Assembly: GCA_041082235.1 (NCBI GenBank) | Contig: JBDOIG010000308.1 | Span: 1 to 53,750, forward strand | Source: CALJEL01 sp041082235 | GTDB lineage: Bacteria > Nitrospirota > Thermodesulfovibrionia > Thermodesulfovibrionales > CALJEL01 | Reading direction: 5' to 3' | Length of the DNA stretch: 53,750 nt | In this document: positions 1-8,589 of the stretch, piece after piece | Layout of the letters: every line of letters begins with the position of its first letter | Position numbering within the stretch: the stretch's first letter is position 1 | Notes under the pieces: model-generated | Databases searched by the model: none | What the model was told of the DNA's origin: nothing | The model's input: the letters and a program-made list of their open reading frames with translations, nothing else | Position numbers and translations under genes: made by a program

Positions 1-137
1 ATATTAATTTAAATTTAAACTTTAAAAATTTATTTCTGGGGTTTCAAAGGGGCGAAAAGCCCCTTTGAGCTCTGCCCCTTTGAGCTTTATAAAGGCCTTG
101 AGGCATACCCCGATAATCAGGAAATGTTTCTAATAGC
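1..137. repeat. Right part of a long palindromic (MITE-like) element, cut by the window edge
   Basis: This stretch is nearly identical to 8394-8527. It has the same AT-rich run, the same hairpin (arms of TCAAAGGGGC type at 44-68), a second CCCCTTTGAG block, the CTTTATAAAGGCCTTGAGGCAT terminal block and a degenerate end like TTTCTAATAGC. It is the right half of the long form of the repeat family described at 8156-8527; the left half would lie before the window. No ORF is present. The nth promoter starts just after it. Confidence 0.8.
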
Positions 138-151
138 AAATTTGGGATAAG

Positions 152-180
152 TTACAATACTAAACAGGTCGGTGTATAAT
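152..180 (+). promoter_or_regulatory. Probable sigma-70 type promoter of nth
   Basis: TTACAA (152-157) and a perfect TATAAT (175-180) are separated by 17 bp. A strong AAAGGAGG lies between the -10 and the ATG at 206. The promoter begins just past the end of the repeat, so insertion of the repeat would not have broken it. Confidence 0.6.
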
Positions 181-205
181 AATCTTAAAAGAAAGGAGGG
201 TCTCT

Positions 206-838
206 ATGAAGCCAGAGGATAAAATTAAAGAGATATTAAAAAGGCTTAAAAGACTTTATCCTGAACCAAAGACAGCTCTGAATTTCTCCACCCCTTTTGA
301 ACTTCTCGTTGCTACAATCCTTTCTGCACAGACAACTGATAATCATGTAAATAAGGTCACAGAGGATCTTTTTAAAAAATACAGGTCCATAAAGGATTAT
401 GCGGAGGTATCGCTTGCTACACTTCAAAAAGATATTAGTTCTATTAATTTTTATAAAAATAAAGCAAAATATATAAAAGAGGCAGCAAAAATAATCATGG
501 ATAAATTCAATGGTGAGGTGCCAGGGACAATGGATGAACTCATGACACTACCAGGAGTTGCAAGAAAGACAGCAAATATTCTTTTATCAAATGCCTTTGG
601 AATAAATGAAGGCATTGCCGTAGATACCCATGTAAAAAGACTTTCTCAGAGACTCGGCTTGACAAAGAATGAAGACACTCAGAAGATAGAAAAAGACCTT
701 ATGGAGCTCACCCCGAGGGAGGAATGGTCAAATCTTTCCCATCTGCTTATATTTCATGGAAGAAAGGTCTGTCAGGCAAAAAGGCCTAATCATAAAGAGT
801 GCATACTTTATGATATCTGTCCATCAAGAAACATATAA
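206..838 (+). CDS. nth: Endonuclease III (DNA glycosylase/AP lyase) with one Fe-S cysteine replaced by His
   Basis: Removes oxidised pyrimidines and cleaves at abasic sites in base excision repair. At 210 aa it matches the E. coli enzyme length (211). The helix-hairpin-helix LPGVARKTA carries the catalytic Lys121, and AVDTH carries the catalytic Asp140. The C-terminal [4Fe-4S] loop should read C-X6-C-X2-C-X5-C. Here it is C189-X6-H196-X2-C199-X5-C205, and the CAT codon is clear in the DNA. The cluster may be His-ligated or weakened. The start is fixed by AAAGGAGG upstream of the ATG. It is monocistronic and converges on the MBL hydrolase with a gap of 3 bp. Confidence 0.95.
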   Translation: MKPEDKIKEILKRLKRLYPEPKTALNFSTPFELLVATILSAQTTDNHVNKVTEDLFKKYRSIKDYAEVSLATLQKDISSINFYKNKAKYIKEAAKIIMDKFNGEVPGTMDELMTLPGVARKTANILLSNAFGINEGIAVDTHVKRLSQRLGLTKNEDTQKIEKDLMELTPREEWSNLSHLLIFHGRKVCQAKRPNHKECILYDICPSRNI

Positions 839-841
839 AGG

Positions 842-1471
842 CTAAGACAGAAATTCCTCTGAAAAAGGATTCTCCTTAATCTCATTCTCCACAGTGCTTT
901 CAGGACCATGACCCGGAAGTATCTTTGTATGAGCAGGTAGGGATAAAATTTTTTTAAAGGAATTTTTAAGGTCATCCATGCTTCCGCCATAAAAATCCGT
1001 CCTTCCCACAGAACCTGCAAAGACTGTGTCACCTGTAAAGACAACTCCATTACCGTACAGGCACAATCCACCAGGACTATGCCCGGGTGTATGGAGCACC
1101 CTGAATTCCATATTACCAATCCTTATGCAATCATTGTCATTAAGAAGGATATCAGGCTCAGGAAGTTTATTTATATCATATCCAAAAAATAATGCCATAT
1201 CCCTTGCACCTTCATATATCTCTTTTTCAGCCTCGTGAATTGCCACCTGTGCACCTGTTTCCTGCTTTAATTCTGGTAATGCTCCTACATGGTCAAAATG
1301 TGCATGGGTGCAAAGGATGTATTTAACATTGAGTTTGTTTTCTTTTATAAAATTTATGATCCTGTCAGGCTCATCACCTGGGTCAATTACTAACGCCTCT
1401 GATGTTTCTTCATCCCAGACTATAAAGCAGTTTGCCTGAAGAGGGCCTACTGACATTATATTAATCTTCAT
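842..1471 (-). CDS. Metallo-beta-lactamase fold hydrolase, glyoxalase II-like
   Basis: This is a 209-aa single-domain protein of the MBL superfamily. The metal-binding THAHFDH motif is at residues 55-61, followed by HTPGHSPGG, the FTGDTVF aspartate and a final LPGHGPEST histidine, so the full set of zinc ligands is present. Small proteins of this type (YcbL-like) are glyoxalase II-like thioesterases or are of unknown substrate; the sequence does not decide. There is no signal peptide, so it is cytoplasmic. Its ATG overlaps the end of murJ by 4 bp (ATGA), which suggests coupled translation as the last gene of the ftsK-lolA-tsaD-tilS-murJ run. Confidence 0.85.
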   Translation of the reverse strand: MKINIMSVGPLQANCFIVWDEETSEALVIDPGDEPDRIINFIKENKLNVKYILCTHAHFDHVGALPELKQETGAQVAIHEAEKEIYEGARDMALFFGYDINKLPEPDILLNDNDCIRIGNMEFRVLHTPGHSPGGLCLYGNGVVFTGDTVFAGSVGRTDFYGGSMDDLKNSFKKILSLPAHTKILPGHGPESTVENEIKENPFSEEFLS

Positions 1472-3030
1472 CTCTCCCTCCTCTTTTTAAGCATATCTCT
1501 TAAAAATAAAAACTCCTCGCTTTTAAGAATATATGTAATTGTAATATAAAAAACAGGTCCTGTTACAATAGCCATTAACAGCGATATGATCTTTGAATCA
1601 CTGCCCCCATAGCTGATAGAATAAATAAATCTCACAAAAAATGCCATCAACAGAGAACTGAGGAGTGTCCTTGCTGCGGATAGGGCAATAGCTGATGTCC
1701 CGGGGCTTCCAAATTTTTTTCTCAGGAAGTAATAAAGGAGTATAAGATTTGTCCATGATGCAATAGTGTTTGCAAGGGCGAGTCCTCCATGTTCAAGAAA
1801 CTTCATAAGGATAATGCTTGCAATTATATTGATAACCATACCTGTAGCAGCGATCTTTACAGGTGTCTTTGTATCCTGGGCAGAATAAAAAAAAGCGGTC
1901 ATGATTCTTACACCAACTATTGACCATATCCCGAGACTGTAAAAAAATAGTGCATAGGCTGTCTGGAGTGTATCATTATGACTGAATCTTCCTCTCTCAA
2001 ATAAGACCTCTATTATCTCTATCCTCAGTACAATAAGCCCTACCATAGCAGGAATGGTTATATAGAATAAGAGTCTTATGGCAAAGGAAAAGTCTTTTTT
2101 AAGTAACTCATATTCACCCCTTGAGGCATGCTCGGAGAAGAAAGGCAGCACCGCCATACCCATTGCAACACCGAAGATACCTATGGGAAACTGTATAAGC
2201 CTCATGGAATAATAGAGATAGGTAATACTGCCCTCCTTTAAAAAAGAGGCAAGTATGGTGCTTGCAAATATATTTATCTGGCTTACAGCCATTGCCATTG
2301 TAGCTGGTACAAGTAAAAGGGCAATCTTTTTTAATGCCTCATGTTTAAATTCTCGGTCAGGCCTGAGGTCATAACCCTGCTTAAAAAATGATGGCACCTG
2401 AAATAAAAACTGGAAAAGACCTCCAATCGTGACCCCAATTGCTACTGAAACAATTGGAGTTGAAATGTGTCTACCAAAGAGCAAAAGGCATAATATAATG
2501 GACAGGTTTAACATAACAGGTGCAAATGCAGGGATAAAAAAAACCTTTTTTACATTCAATGCACCCATCACAAGGCTTGCAAGGCTGATGAATAGAAGAA
2601 AAGGAAACATTATCCTTGTGAGCAACACAGTGAGATGAAATTTTTCAGGAAGGGGAATAAAACCAGGAGCTATTAACTTCACAATCAGAGGGGCAAAGAC
2701 TACACCGCAGAGGCTGATGGTACCAACGACTATAATTATAAATGTGAATACGATTCTTACAATCCTCTTTGCCTCTTCTTCTCCCTTCAATGTCCTTTGT
2801 TCTGTAAGGACAGGTATAAAGGCAGAGGACATGGAGCCCTCTGCGAAGAGCTCCCTCAGAAGATTCGGTATCCTGAAGGCAACAAAAAAGGTATCAGCCA
2901 CAAGACTGGCACCAAAGAAACTTGCAAGCACCATGTCCTTTATATAGCCAGATATCCTGCTAATGAATGTAGCAAAGGACATCAAAAAGGCTGATACAGT
3001 AATCTTTCTCTTTATATCACTCATCTTCAA
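1468..3030 (-). CDS. murJ: Lipid II flippase MurJ
   Basis: This inner-membrane protein of the MVF/MOP superfamily flips lipid-linked peptidoglycan precursors. At 520 aa it is the usual length, with about 14 hydrophobic segments. It shows family-typical stretches such as SGYIKDMVLASFFG near the N-terminus, FRIPNLLRELFAEGSMSSAF and MRLIQFPIGIFGVAMG. It overlaps the upstream tilS by 14 bp and the downstream MBL gene by 4 bp, so it sits inside one operon. The poly-basic C-terminal tail (KKRRER) is cytoplasmic. Confidence 0.95.
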   Translation of the reverse strand: MKMSDIKRKITVSAFLMSFATFISRISGYIKDMVLASFFGASLVADTFFVAFRIPNLLRELFAEGSMSSAFIPVLTEQRTLKGEEEAKRIVRIVFTFIIIVVGTISLCGVVFAPLIVKLIAPGFIPLPEKFHLTVLLTRIMFPFLLFISLASLVMGALNVKKVFFIPAFAPVMLNLSIILCLLLFGRHISTPIVSVAIGVTIGGLFQFLFQVPSFFKQGYDLRPDREFKHEALKKIALLLVPATMAMAVSQINIFASTILASFLKEGSITYLYYSMRLIQFPIGIFGVAMGMAVLPFFSEHASRGEYELLKKDFSFAIRLLFYITIPAMVGLIVLRIEIIEVLFERGRFSHNDTLQTAYALFFYSLGIWSIVGVRIMTAFFYSAQDTKTPVKIAATGMVINIIASIILMKFLEHGGLALANTIASWTNLILLYYFLRKKFGSPGTSAIALSAARTLLSSLLMAFFVRFIYSISYGGSDSKIISLLMAIVTGPVFYITITYILKSEEFLFLRDMLKKRRER

Positions 3031-4396
3031 TCTTCAGGATAAGAAATCTCTTTGTATCTCCTTGAACCTTATATCTGTCATCCATCCTTAAACCCGCTAC
3101 CCAGACTATATTACCACCCTCCTCTACTACAGGTATGGCATATCTCTCATCTCTCGGGATTTTTAAATCAGTAAAAAAATCTTGAAGTTTCTTCCTCTTG
3201 CCAAATCCAAAGGGGTAGAAATAGTCTCCGGATTTCCACGATCTTACCAAGAGATTATCAGAGCCTATTTTGTCTCTATCAATAACAATCTTCCTTCTTC
3301 CATCACCCAAATCATCCGGTCTTGATTCCATGCAGACTGCTATAAGTTTATAACCCTTCTCTTTAATATCTATAGTCCCTGGTATTGAAAGGACATACTC
3401 CTTTAATCTTAATGGTGGCTCTGAGGTGATGGTAAATAAAGAATATCCCTTTATTGCCCTTATATTACCCTTAATATACACCCTGTCCCCTGTACTCTCT
3501 TTTTTTATTATTTCAATCATCTCCTCAATGTGCATAAAACTCAGACCCCTCAGGCCAAATACCTCATCCACCGCCCTTCTCAACAATCTTCTCAATATCC
3601 TTTTATCAATTGCCTCAAGAGGTTTCAGAAAGAGTTCAATCATTGAATCGGTCTTTCTTGATATGGATCTCATGAGTGCCTTTGTAACCTCTATTTCATA
3701 GATCCTCTCTTCCTCTGAAAATATCTCTGCCAATCTTCCAAGGGTTATGATAATTGACGGGTTTTTCTCTTTAAGGATTGGGATGACCTTTAATCTCACC
3801 CAGTTTCTCAGGTATTCTGCCTGAAGATTTGAAGAATCCACTACATAGTGAAGACCGTTCCTGAAAAGATAGTCTTCTATCTCCTTTCTTTCTATCTCTA
3901 TCAATGGCCTTATGATATTTCCTCTCACAGGTGGTATACCCTGAAGTCCCTGAGGCCCTGTACCTCTTATGAGCCTCATTATTATGGTCTCTGCCTGGTC
4001 ATCGGCATTATGACCAACAGCTATAGTTTGTGCCTTTTTCTCCAGAAGGACTTCATTTAATGCCTGGTATCTCAATCTTCTTGCAACCTCCTGCTTATTT
4101 TCTCCAGATAATTTTACATAGCCAGCCACATCTATTTCCCTTACTATGAGGTCATATCCAAGTTCTTTAACGAACTTTCTGCAGAAATCTATTTCTCCGG
4201 GGACCTCTTCAGGTCTTAGACCATGATTGATATAAACAGGGATAAGCTCAATATTAAGCCTTTCTTTAAGTTTGTGCAGGATATGGGTAAGGCAGACAGA
4301 ATCAGGGCCTCCAGAAAGCCCGATAATTACCCTGTCCTCAGGTCTAATCATCTCAAATCTTTTTATGGTCTTAAAAACCTTCTCTACTGTCTTCAA
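3017..4396 (-). CDS. tilS: tRNA(Ile)-lysidine synthase
   Basis: Converts the wobble C of tRNA-Ile(CAU) to lysidine using ATP and lysine. The PP-loop SGGPDS is at residues 28-33. GHNADDQAETIIMRLIRGTG follows, and the C-terminal TilS domain has the FPFGFGKRKKLQDFF-like region (seen as YPFGFGKRKKLQDFFTDLK). At 459 aa it is full length. The start is TTG, preceded at about 8 nt by GGGGAAG. It overlaps the end of tsaD by 26 bp and the start of murJ by 14 bp. Pairing with tsaD places two tRNA-modification genes together. Confidence 0.93.
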   Translation of the reverse strand: MKTVEKVFKTIKRFEMIRPEDRVIIGLSGGPDSVCLTHILHKLKERLNIELIPVYINHGLRPEEVPGEIDFCRKFVKELGYDLIVREIDVAGYVKLSGENKQEVARRLRYQALNEVLLEKKAQTIAVGHNADDQAETIIMRLIRGTGPQGLQGIPPVRGNIIRPLIEIERKEIEDYLFRNGLHYVVDSSNLQAEYLRNWVRLKVIPILKEKNPSIIITLGRLAEIFSEEERIYEIEVTKALMRSISRKTDSMIELFLKPLEAIDKRILRRLLRRAVDEVFGLRGLSFMHIEEMIEIIKKESTGDRVYIKGNIRAIKGYSLFTITSEPPLRLKEYVLSIPGTIDIKEKGYKLIAVCMESRPDDLGDGRRKIVIDRDKIGSDNLLVRSWKSGDYFYPFGFGKRKKLQDFFTDLKIPRDERYAIPVVEEGGNIVWVAGLRMDDRYKVQGDTKRFLILKIEDE

Positions 4397-5408
4397 GGTT
4401 TTCTTCCCCTATAGGCAAATAGGCCCTTGGGTTGAGATAAAGGTCAGAGAACCTTCCTGCCCTGAAGTGATAATAACCTGCCACGGCTATCATAACAGCA
4501 TTATCTGTGCAGTATCTCGGAGGAGGTATATGAACAGTAATGCCTAGTCTTTCAGAAAGAGCCCTGAACCTTTTCCTGAGCTCGCTGTTTGCAGCAACAC
4601 CACCTGATATAACAACCCTGCTCAGACTTTCCTTTTTCAGGGCCCACTCAACTTTTTTCTCAAGCACATCCATTACAGAGGCCTGAAAGGATGCACATAA
4701 GTCAGGAAGGAGCTTATTGAGTCTTTCAGGAGGAATAGACTTTACGAAATTGAGCACTGCGGTCTTAAGACCACTGAAACTGAAGTCCATGTCCTCAGGT
4801 AGATATGGTCTTGGGAAGGCAATGGCATCAGGTCTTCCATCCTGGGCAAGTTTATCTATCACAGGGCCACCCGGATAGCCAAGCCCCAGGAGTTTTGCAA
4901 CCTTATCAAAGGCCTCTCCTGCGGCATCATCACGGGTTTTCCCGATTTCTTTGTATCTTAAGGGAGCATCAACCCTTATCAAAGATGTATGGCCTCCGGA
5001 AACTATAAGCCCTAAAAATGGAAATTCTACATCCTCAAATGGCATAGATGAAAAGATATGTCCCTCAATGTGATTTATGGCAGTTAAGGGTAAGCCCTTA
5101 ACAAGGGATAATCCTTTTGCAAAGGAACAGCCAACAAGAAGGGAGCCTATCAATCCCGGGCCATAACAAACGGATATGAGGTCAATATCTCCAAGACCTG
5201 TGCCTGACCTCTCAAGGGACTCCTGAACCACAGGACCAATCATCTCTATATGCCTTCTTGATGCAAGCTCGGGTACTATACCCCCGTATTTTTTATGAAT
5301 CTCAGCCTGGCTGGATACAATATCAGAGAGGATAGTTATATCTCTCTCCACACTTATCACAGAGGCAGATGTATCATCACAGGATGTATCAATCCCAAGA
5401 ATGAGCAT
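4371..5408 (-). CDS. tsaD: tRNA N6-adenosine threonylcarbamoyltransferase TsaD
   Basis: Transfers the threonylcarbamoyl group to A37 of ANN-decoding tRNAs, working with TsaB and TsaE. The ASKHA-fold start LGIDTSCDDTSAS is clear. The metal-binding HIEGH (His113 and His117) is present, followed by VSGGHTSL, the GEAFDKVAKLLGLGYPGGP loop and VSGGVAAN-type phosphate binding (VISGGVAANSELR). At 345 aa it has the normal length. It lies 3 bp from lolA upstream and overlaps tilS downstream. Confidence 0.95.
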   Translation of the reverse strand: MLILGIDTSCDDTSASVISVERDITILSDIVSSQAEIHKKYGGIVPELASRRHIEMIGPVVQESLERSGTGLGDIDLISVCYGPGLIGSLLVGCSFAKGLSLVKGLPLTAINHIEGHIFSSMPFEDVEFPFLGLIVSGGHTSLIRVDAPLRYKEIGKTRDDAAGEAFDKVAKLLGLGYPGGPVIDKLAQDGRPDAIAFPRPYLPEDMDFSFSGLKTAVLNFVKSIPPERLNKLLPDLCASFQASVMDVLEKKVEWALKKESLSRVVISGGVAANSELRKRFRALSERLGITVHIPPPRYCTDNAVMIAVAGYYHFRAGRFSDLYLNPRAYLPIGEENLEDSREGF

Positions 5409-5411
5409 AGA

Positions 5412-6053
5412 TTACAGACCCTCTATAACCCTTACACCCTGAGGAGGCACAAACTCAAAGACTTTATCCTGAAGCCCTGAATTTATCACCACATCTTCAA
5501 GGTTTATCTCTATAAAATTCATAGCACTGTCTGTTATCTTTAATCTCTTGATGGGAAATTCTCCATCTCCTGAATAGATCTCAATAGACTTTACATTGCC
5601 CATCTGGGCTTTGGGTTTCAGGATAAGCCTATCCTTTTCTTCTTTTATCTCAAAATCTCTTTTTATATTTCCAAATCCTCCCAGGAGGGCGATAGGTGCC
5701 TGACCATATTTTGCAGGAAAAAATTTTCCTTTTAAGACCTGTTTTTCATTTTTCTGGTATATGATAAGCATATCTCCTGATATTATGACATCCTGAGGAG
5801 ACTTTCCTTTATAAGACCACTTAAACATGGATGGTATTTTTATAAAGAACTCTCCCTCATAACTCTCTCTTTTCTCGAGATCTTTAAGATAGCTAACCTG
5901 TTTAAACCTGCCCTTCAGGTCAGAAATATTTTTATAGGCATTCTCTATCCTGTCCACAAGTGTTAGAGGTTCATCTATTGCAAAGAGATGTGGTGGAATA
6001 ATACAGAGAATTAAGGAAGCCCAGAAAAAAACTAACCTTTGAATATAAGTCAC
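5412..6053 (-). CDS. lolA: Outer-membrane lipoprotein carrier protein LolA
   Basis: Periplasmic chaperone that carries lipoproteins from the LolCDE transporter to the outer membrane. The N-terminal 26 residues form a signal peptide (Arg, a hydrophobic core, then HLFAID). The mature part has the LolA-type opening with repeated aromatic and basic strands (KGRFKQVSYLKDLEKRES, EFFIKIPSMFKWSYKG). At 213 aa the length is usual. Its presence indicates a diderm cell. The ATG overlaps ftsK by 4 bp, an arrangement common in diderm bacteria. Confidence 0.88.
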   Translation of the reverse strand: MTYIQRLVFFWASLILCIIPPHLFAIDEPLTLVDRIENAYKNISDLKGRFKQVSYLKDLEKRESYEGEFFIKIPSMFKWSYKGKSPQDVIISGDMLIIYQKNEKQVLKGKFFPAKYGQAPIALLGGFGNIKRDFEIKEEKDRLILKPKAQMGNVKSIEIYSGDGEFPIKRLKITDSAMNFIEINLEDVVINSGLQDKVFEFVPPQGVRVIEGL

Positions 6054-8095
6054 CTTTTCCTCCTTATAAAGTCCCTTGGTTTCCCTGCACCTTTTGGTGG
6101 ACCCACAAGGCCATCCCTCTCAAGAAGCTCCATGAGCCTGGCAGCCCGATTGAAACCTATCTTGAACCTCCTCTGTATAAGAGATATGGATATCTCTCCA
6201 AGTGTCTCACCAAGCTCTATAACCTTTTCATACAATTCATCTGAATCAGTACCCTCCTCACCTGCCTGTTCCTGAGAATCGGAAGGAAGTTCAATAGAAT
6301 CCATTATAGTATAATCAGGTTCTGCCTGTGGTTTTATGAAATCAACGATAGCCCTTATCTCATCCTCTGAGACATAGGAACCATGTATCCTCTTAAGCTT
6401 CACTCCTGGCATCATGAACAACATGTCACCCTGGCCAAGGAGCTGTTCAGCTCCTTGTGCATCAAGGATTGTCCTTGAGTCAATCCTTGATGTTACCTGA
6501 AAGGCAATCCTCGCAGGGAAATTTGCCTTTATAACGCCTGTTATCACATCTACAGATGGTCTCTGAGTTGCTATTATGAGGTGAATACCTGATGCCCTTG
6601 CCATATGGGCAAGCCTTGTTATGGCATCCTCTACCTCCTGAGCACCTGTTAGCATAAGGTCAGCAAGCTCATCTATAATCACAACTATGTAAGGAAGCCT
6701 CTCCTCATCAGGGACCTGCGAATTGAAGCCTTCAATATTCCTCACACCCCTTTCGGCAATTATCCGGTATCTCCTTTCCATCTCAAGGACAATCTTTTTC
6801 AGTGCATCCCTTGCATCCCTGGGTGTTGTAATCACAGGGCTCAATAGATGGGGTATATCATTGTAGGGGGATAATTCAAGAAATTTCGGGTCTATCATTA
6901 AGAGTTTAACCTCTCTTGGCGTGGCCTTGTAAAGTATGCTTATAATCATGCTGTTTAAAGAAACACTCTTCCCGGAACCGGTAGCACCTGCCACAAGAAG
7001 ATGGGGTGTCTTTGCAAGGTCTATTACAAAGGGATTCCCTGTAATATCCTTTCCAAGTGCAAGGGTGAGCTTTGAATTTGATCTCTGAAAGACTTCAGAA
7101 CCTATTATTTCTCTGAGGGATACTGTCTCTCTTTGCCTGTTGGGTACCTCGATGCCAATAGTAGATTTTCCGGGGACGGTATAGATTCTTACACTCTGGG
7201 CCTTGAGCGCAAGAGAAAGGTCATCAGCAAGAGAGATTATCTTATTTATCTTTATCCCGGGTGCTGGTTCAAATTCAAACATGGTTACAACAGGACCCGG
7301 ATGTACCTGAGTGACCTTTCCCTCCACATCAAAGTCAGCAAGTTTCTTCTCTATATTCTGGGAAAGGCTGAGTATCTCTTCTTTAGAGGGCTTCTGATTT
7401 GACTGATCATGTATAACAAGGAGATCAAGCGGTGGAAACTCATACTCACCCACCTTTCTTTCAGGGGTATACTGCACCTCTTCTTTAATACCCTCACTGG
7501 TGACTATGGCTGGTGAAAAGTCCTCTTCTTGAATTGTATCAGGCTCTTCTTCCTCTATCTCATCAGGCTCTGTTTCCTTATACCTTGATGTCTTTATTCC
7601 AATAGAAAAGACTGCTACAGGAGTCATCATAATAACAGAAGATATAAAAAGAAGAAACGAGAAGATATAAGCACCAAATGTAGAAAGCATTGTCTGCAAA
7701 GCACCTGACATTATAACACCAGTCATTCCTCCGAGTGACTTATCAGAATTTAATGAAATGCTCATCTCAATAAGGCCAGAAAGGATTGATAGAGAGAATA
7801 TAAATAATAAACTTCCTGCAAGATAGATTATATGACCTTTTCTATGAAGGAGTCTTCTCAGTCCCCAGATTATAAGTAAGGAAGGAATCGTAAATGATGG
7901 AAATCCAAAGAGTGAAAAAAGTATATCAGAAAGGTTTGCGCCTATTATACCTCCATAGTTATGAACAGGCTTTTCTGAATATGTAAAAATAGAGGGATCC
8001 TGAGGTGAATAGGTAATTAGTGAGACAAGGCAGAATATTCCCAGAAGAATGGAGAATATACCCTTCAGTTCATTTTTCAGCCTCCTGAATTCCAT
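6050..8095 (-). CDS. ftsK: DNA translocase FtsK/SpoIIIE
   Basis: Pumps chromosome termini through the division septum and activates XerCD recombination at dif. Four or five N-terminal membrane helices (about residues 12-170) are followed by a short acidic linker (175-195, rich in Glu). Then come the beta domain and the motor with Walker A GATGSGKS at 370-377 and a DELADLM Walker B. The C-terminal winged-helix gamma domain reads ISISLIQRRFKIGFNRAARLMELLERDGLVGPP. At 681 aa it is a compact FtsK with a very short linker. There is no Shine-Dalgarno upstream of the ATG; a TATAAT lies 5 nt before it, so the message may be leaderless. Confidence 0.95.
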   Translation of the reverse strand: MEFRRLKNELKGIFSILLGIFCLVSLITYSPQDPSIFTYSEKPVHNYGGIIGANLSDILFSLFGFPSFTIPSLLIIWGLRRLLHRKGHIIYLAGSLLFIFSLSILSGLIEMSISLNSDKSLGGMTGVIMSGALQTMLSTFGAYIFSFLLFISSVIMMTPVAVFSIGIKTSRYKETEPDEIEEEEPDTIQEEDFSPAIVTSEGIKEEVQYTPERKVGEYEFPPLDLLVIHDQSNQKPSKEEILSLSQNIEKKLADFDVEGKVTQVHPGPVVTMFEFEPAPGIKINKIISLADDLSLALKAQSVRIYTVPGKSTIGIEVPNRQRETVSLREIIGSEVFQRSNSKLTLALGKDITGNPFVIDLAKTPHLLVAGATGSGKSVSLNSMIISILYKATPREVKLLMIDPKFLELSPYNDIPHLLSPVITTPRDARDALKKIVLEMERRYRIIAERGVRNIEGFNSQVPDEERLPYIVVIIDELADLMLTGAQEVEDAITRLAHMARASGIHLIIATQRPSVDVITGVIKANFPARIAFQVTSRIDSRTILDAQGAEQLLGQGDMLFMMPGVKLKRIHGSYVSEDEIRAIVDFIKPQAEPDYTIMDSIELPSDSQEQAGEEGTDSDELYEKVIELGETLGEISISLIQRRFKIGFNRAARLMELLERDGLVGPPKGAGKPRDFIRRKR

Positions 8096-8100
8096 CTTAG

Positions 8101-8129
8101 ATTATATTTTAGCCTATTTAGAAGATTAA
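8101..8129 (-). promoter_or_regulatory. Possible promoter giving a leaderless ftsK message
   Basis: On the minus strand a TATAAT (8106-8101) lies 5 nt before the ftsK ATG, with TTAATC 17 bp further upstream. A start 6-7 nt after the -10 would fall on the ATG itself. No Shine-Dalgarno exists in frame. The -35 is weak, so this is tentative. Confidence 0.35.
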
Positions 8130-8155
8130 GGCTACTGGTTAAGTCACCCGTGACT

Positions 8156-8527
8156 GCCGACAGAAATAGCGGGGTATGCTGAAAAGACTTTATTGCGACA
8201 CCTTAATGTAAACTTTTTTAATCAACATTGCCAAACATAAAAGGGGCTTCGCCCTTTTAAAACCCCAAAAATAGAATTAAAATTATCTAATAGGGAGTTT
8301 GAGGGACTTTGTCCCTCAATTACTTCACCAGTTTGGTGATAAACCTTTAGTTACAGAGCTTTGAGGGGCAACGCCCCTCAAGTTCCCCTTTATATTAATT
8401 TAAATTTAAACTTTAAAAATTTATTTCTGGGGTTTCAAAGGGGCGAAAAGCCCCTTTGAGTTCTGCCCCTTTGAGCTTTATAAAGGCTTTGAGCATACCC
8501 CGCTACTCAGGAGATATTTCTAATGGC
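8156..8527. repeat. Long imperfect-palindrome element (MITE-like, long form)
   Basis: The whole 372-bp gap element reads as one large inverted repeat. The left end is GCCGACAGAAATAGCGGGGT and the right end, read in reverse, is the degenerate GCCATTAGAAAT. Both are followed by ATGC, AAAG and CTTTAT blocks. Each half contains two hairpins: 8239-8258 (AAGGGGC/GCCCTT type) and 8299-8319 (TTGAGGGA/TCCCTCAA) on the left, and 8361-8381 and 8435-8459 on the right. A central hairpin lies at 8325-8339 (TCACC/GGTGA). No ORF is present. Positions 8528-8589 hold nothing recognisable. Short forms of the family lack the paired hairpin modules. Confidence 0.8.
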
Positions 8528-8589
8528 AATTCGGGGTTACTAAAATTTTGGAGATAGAAATATACCAAAGATTAAAATTGCTACTTTGT

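Noticed and set aside
808..1119. Long shadow frame opposite the MBL hydrolase
   Set aside because: It has no family features and lies in another frame of a clear gene on the same strand.
8239..8459. GC-rich hairpins as a CRISPR array or rho-independent terminators
   Set aside because: The hairpins are not evenly spaced direct repeats with spacers; they are mirrored arms of one palindromic element and lack T-runs.
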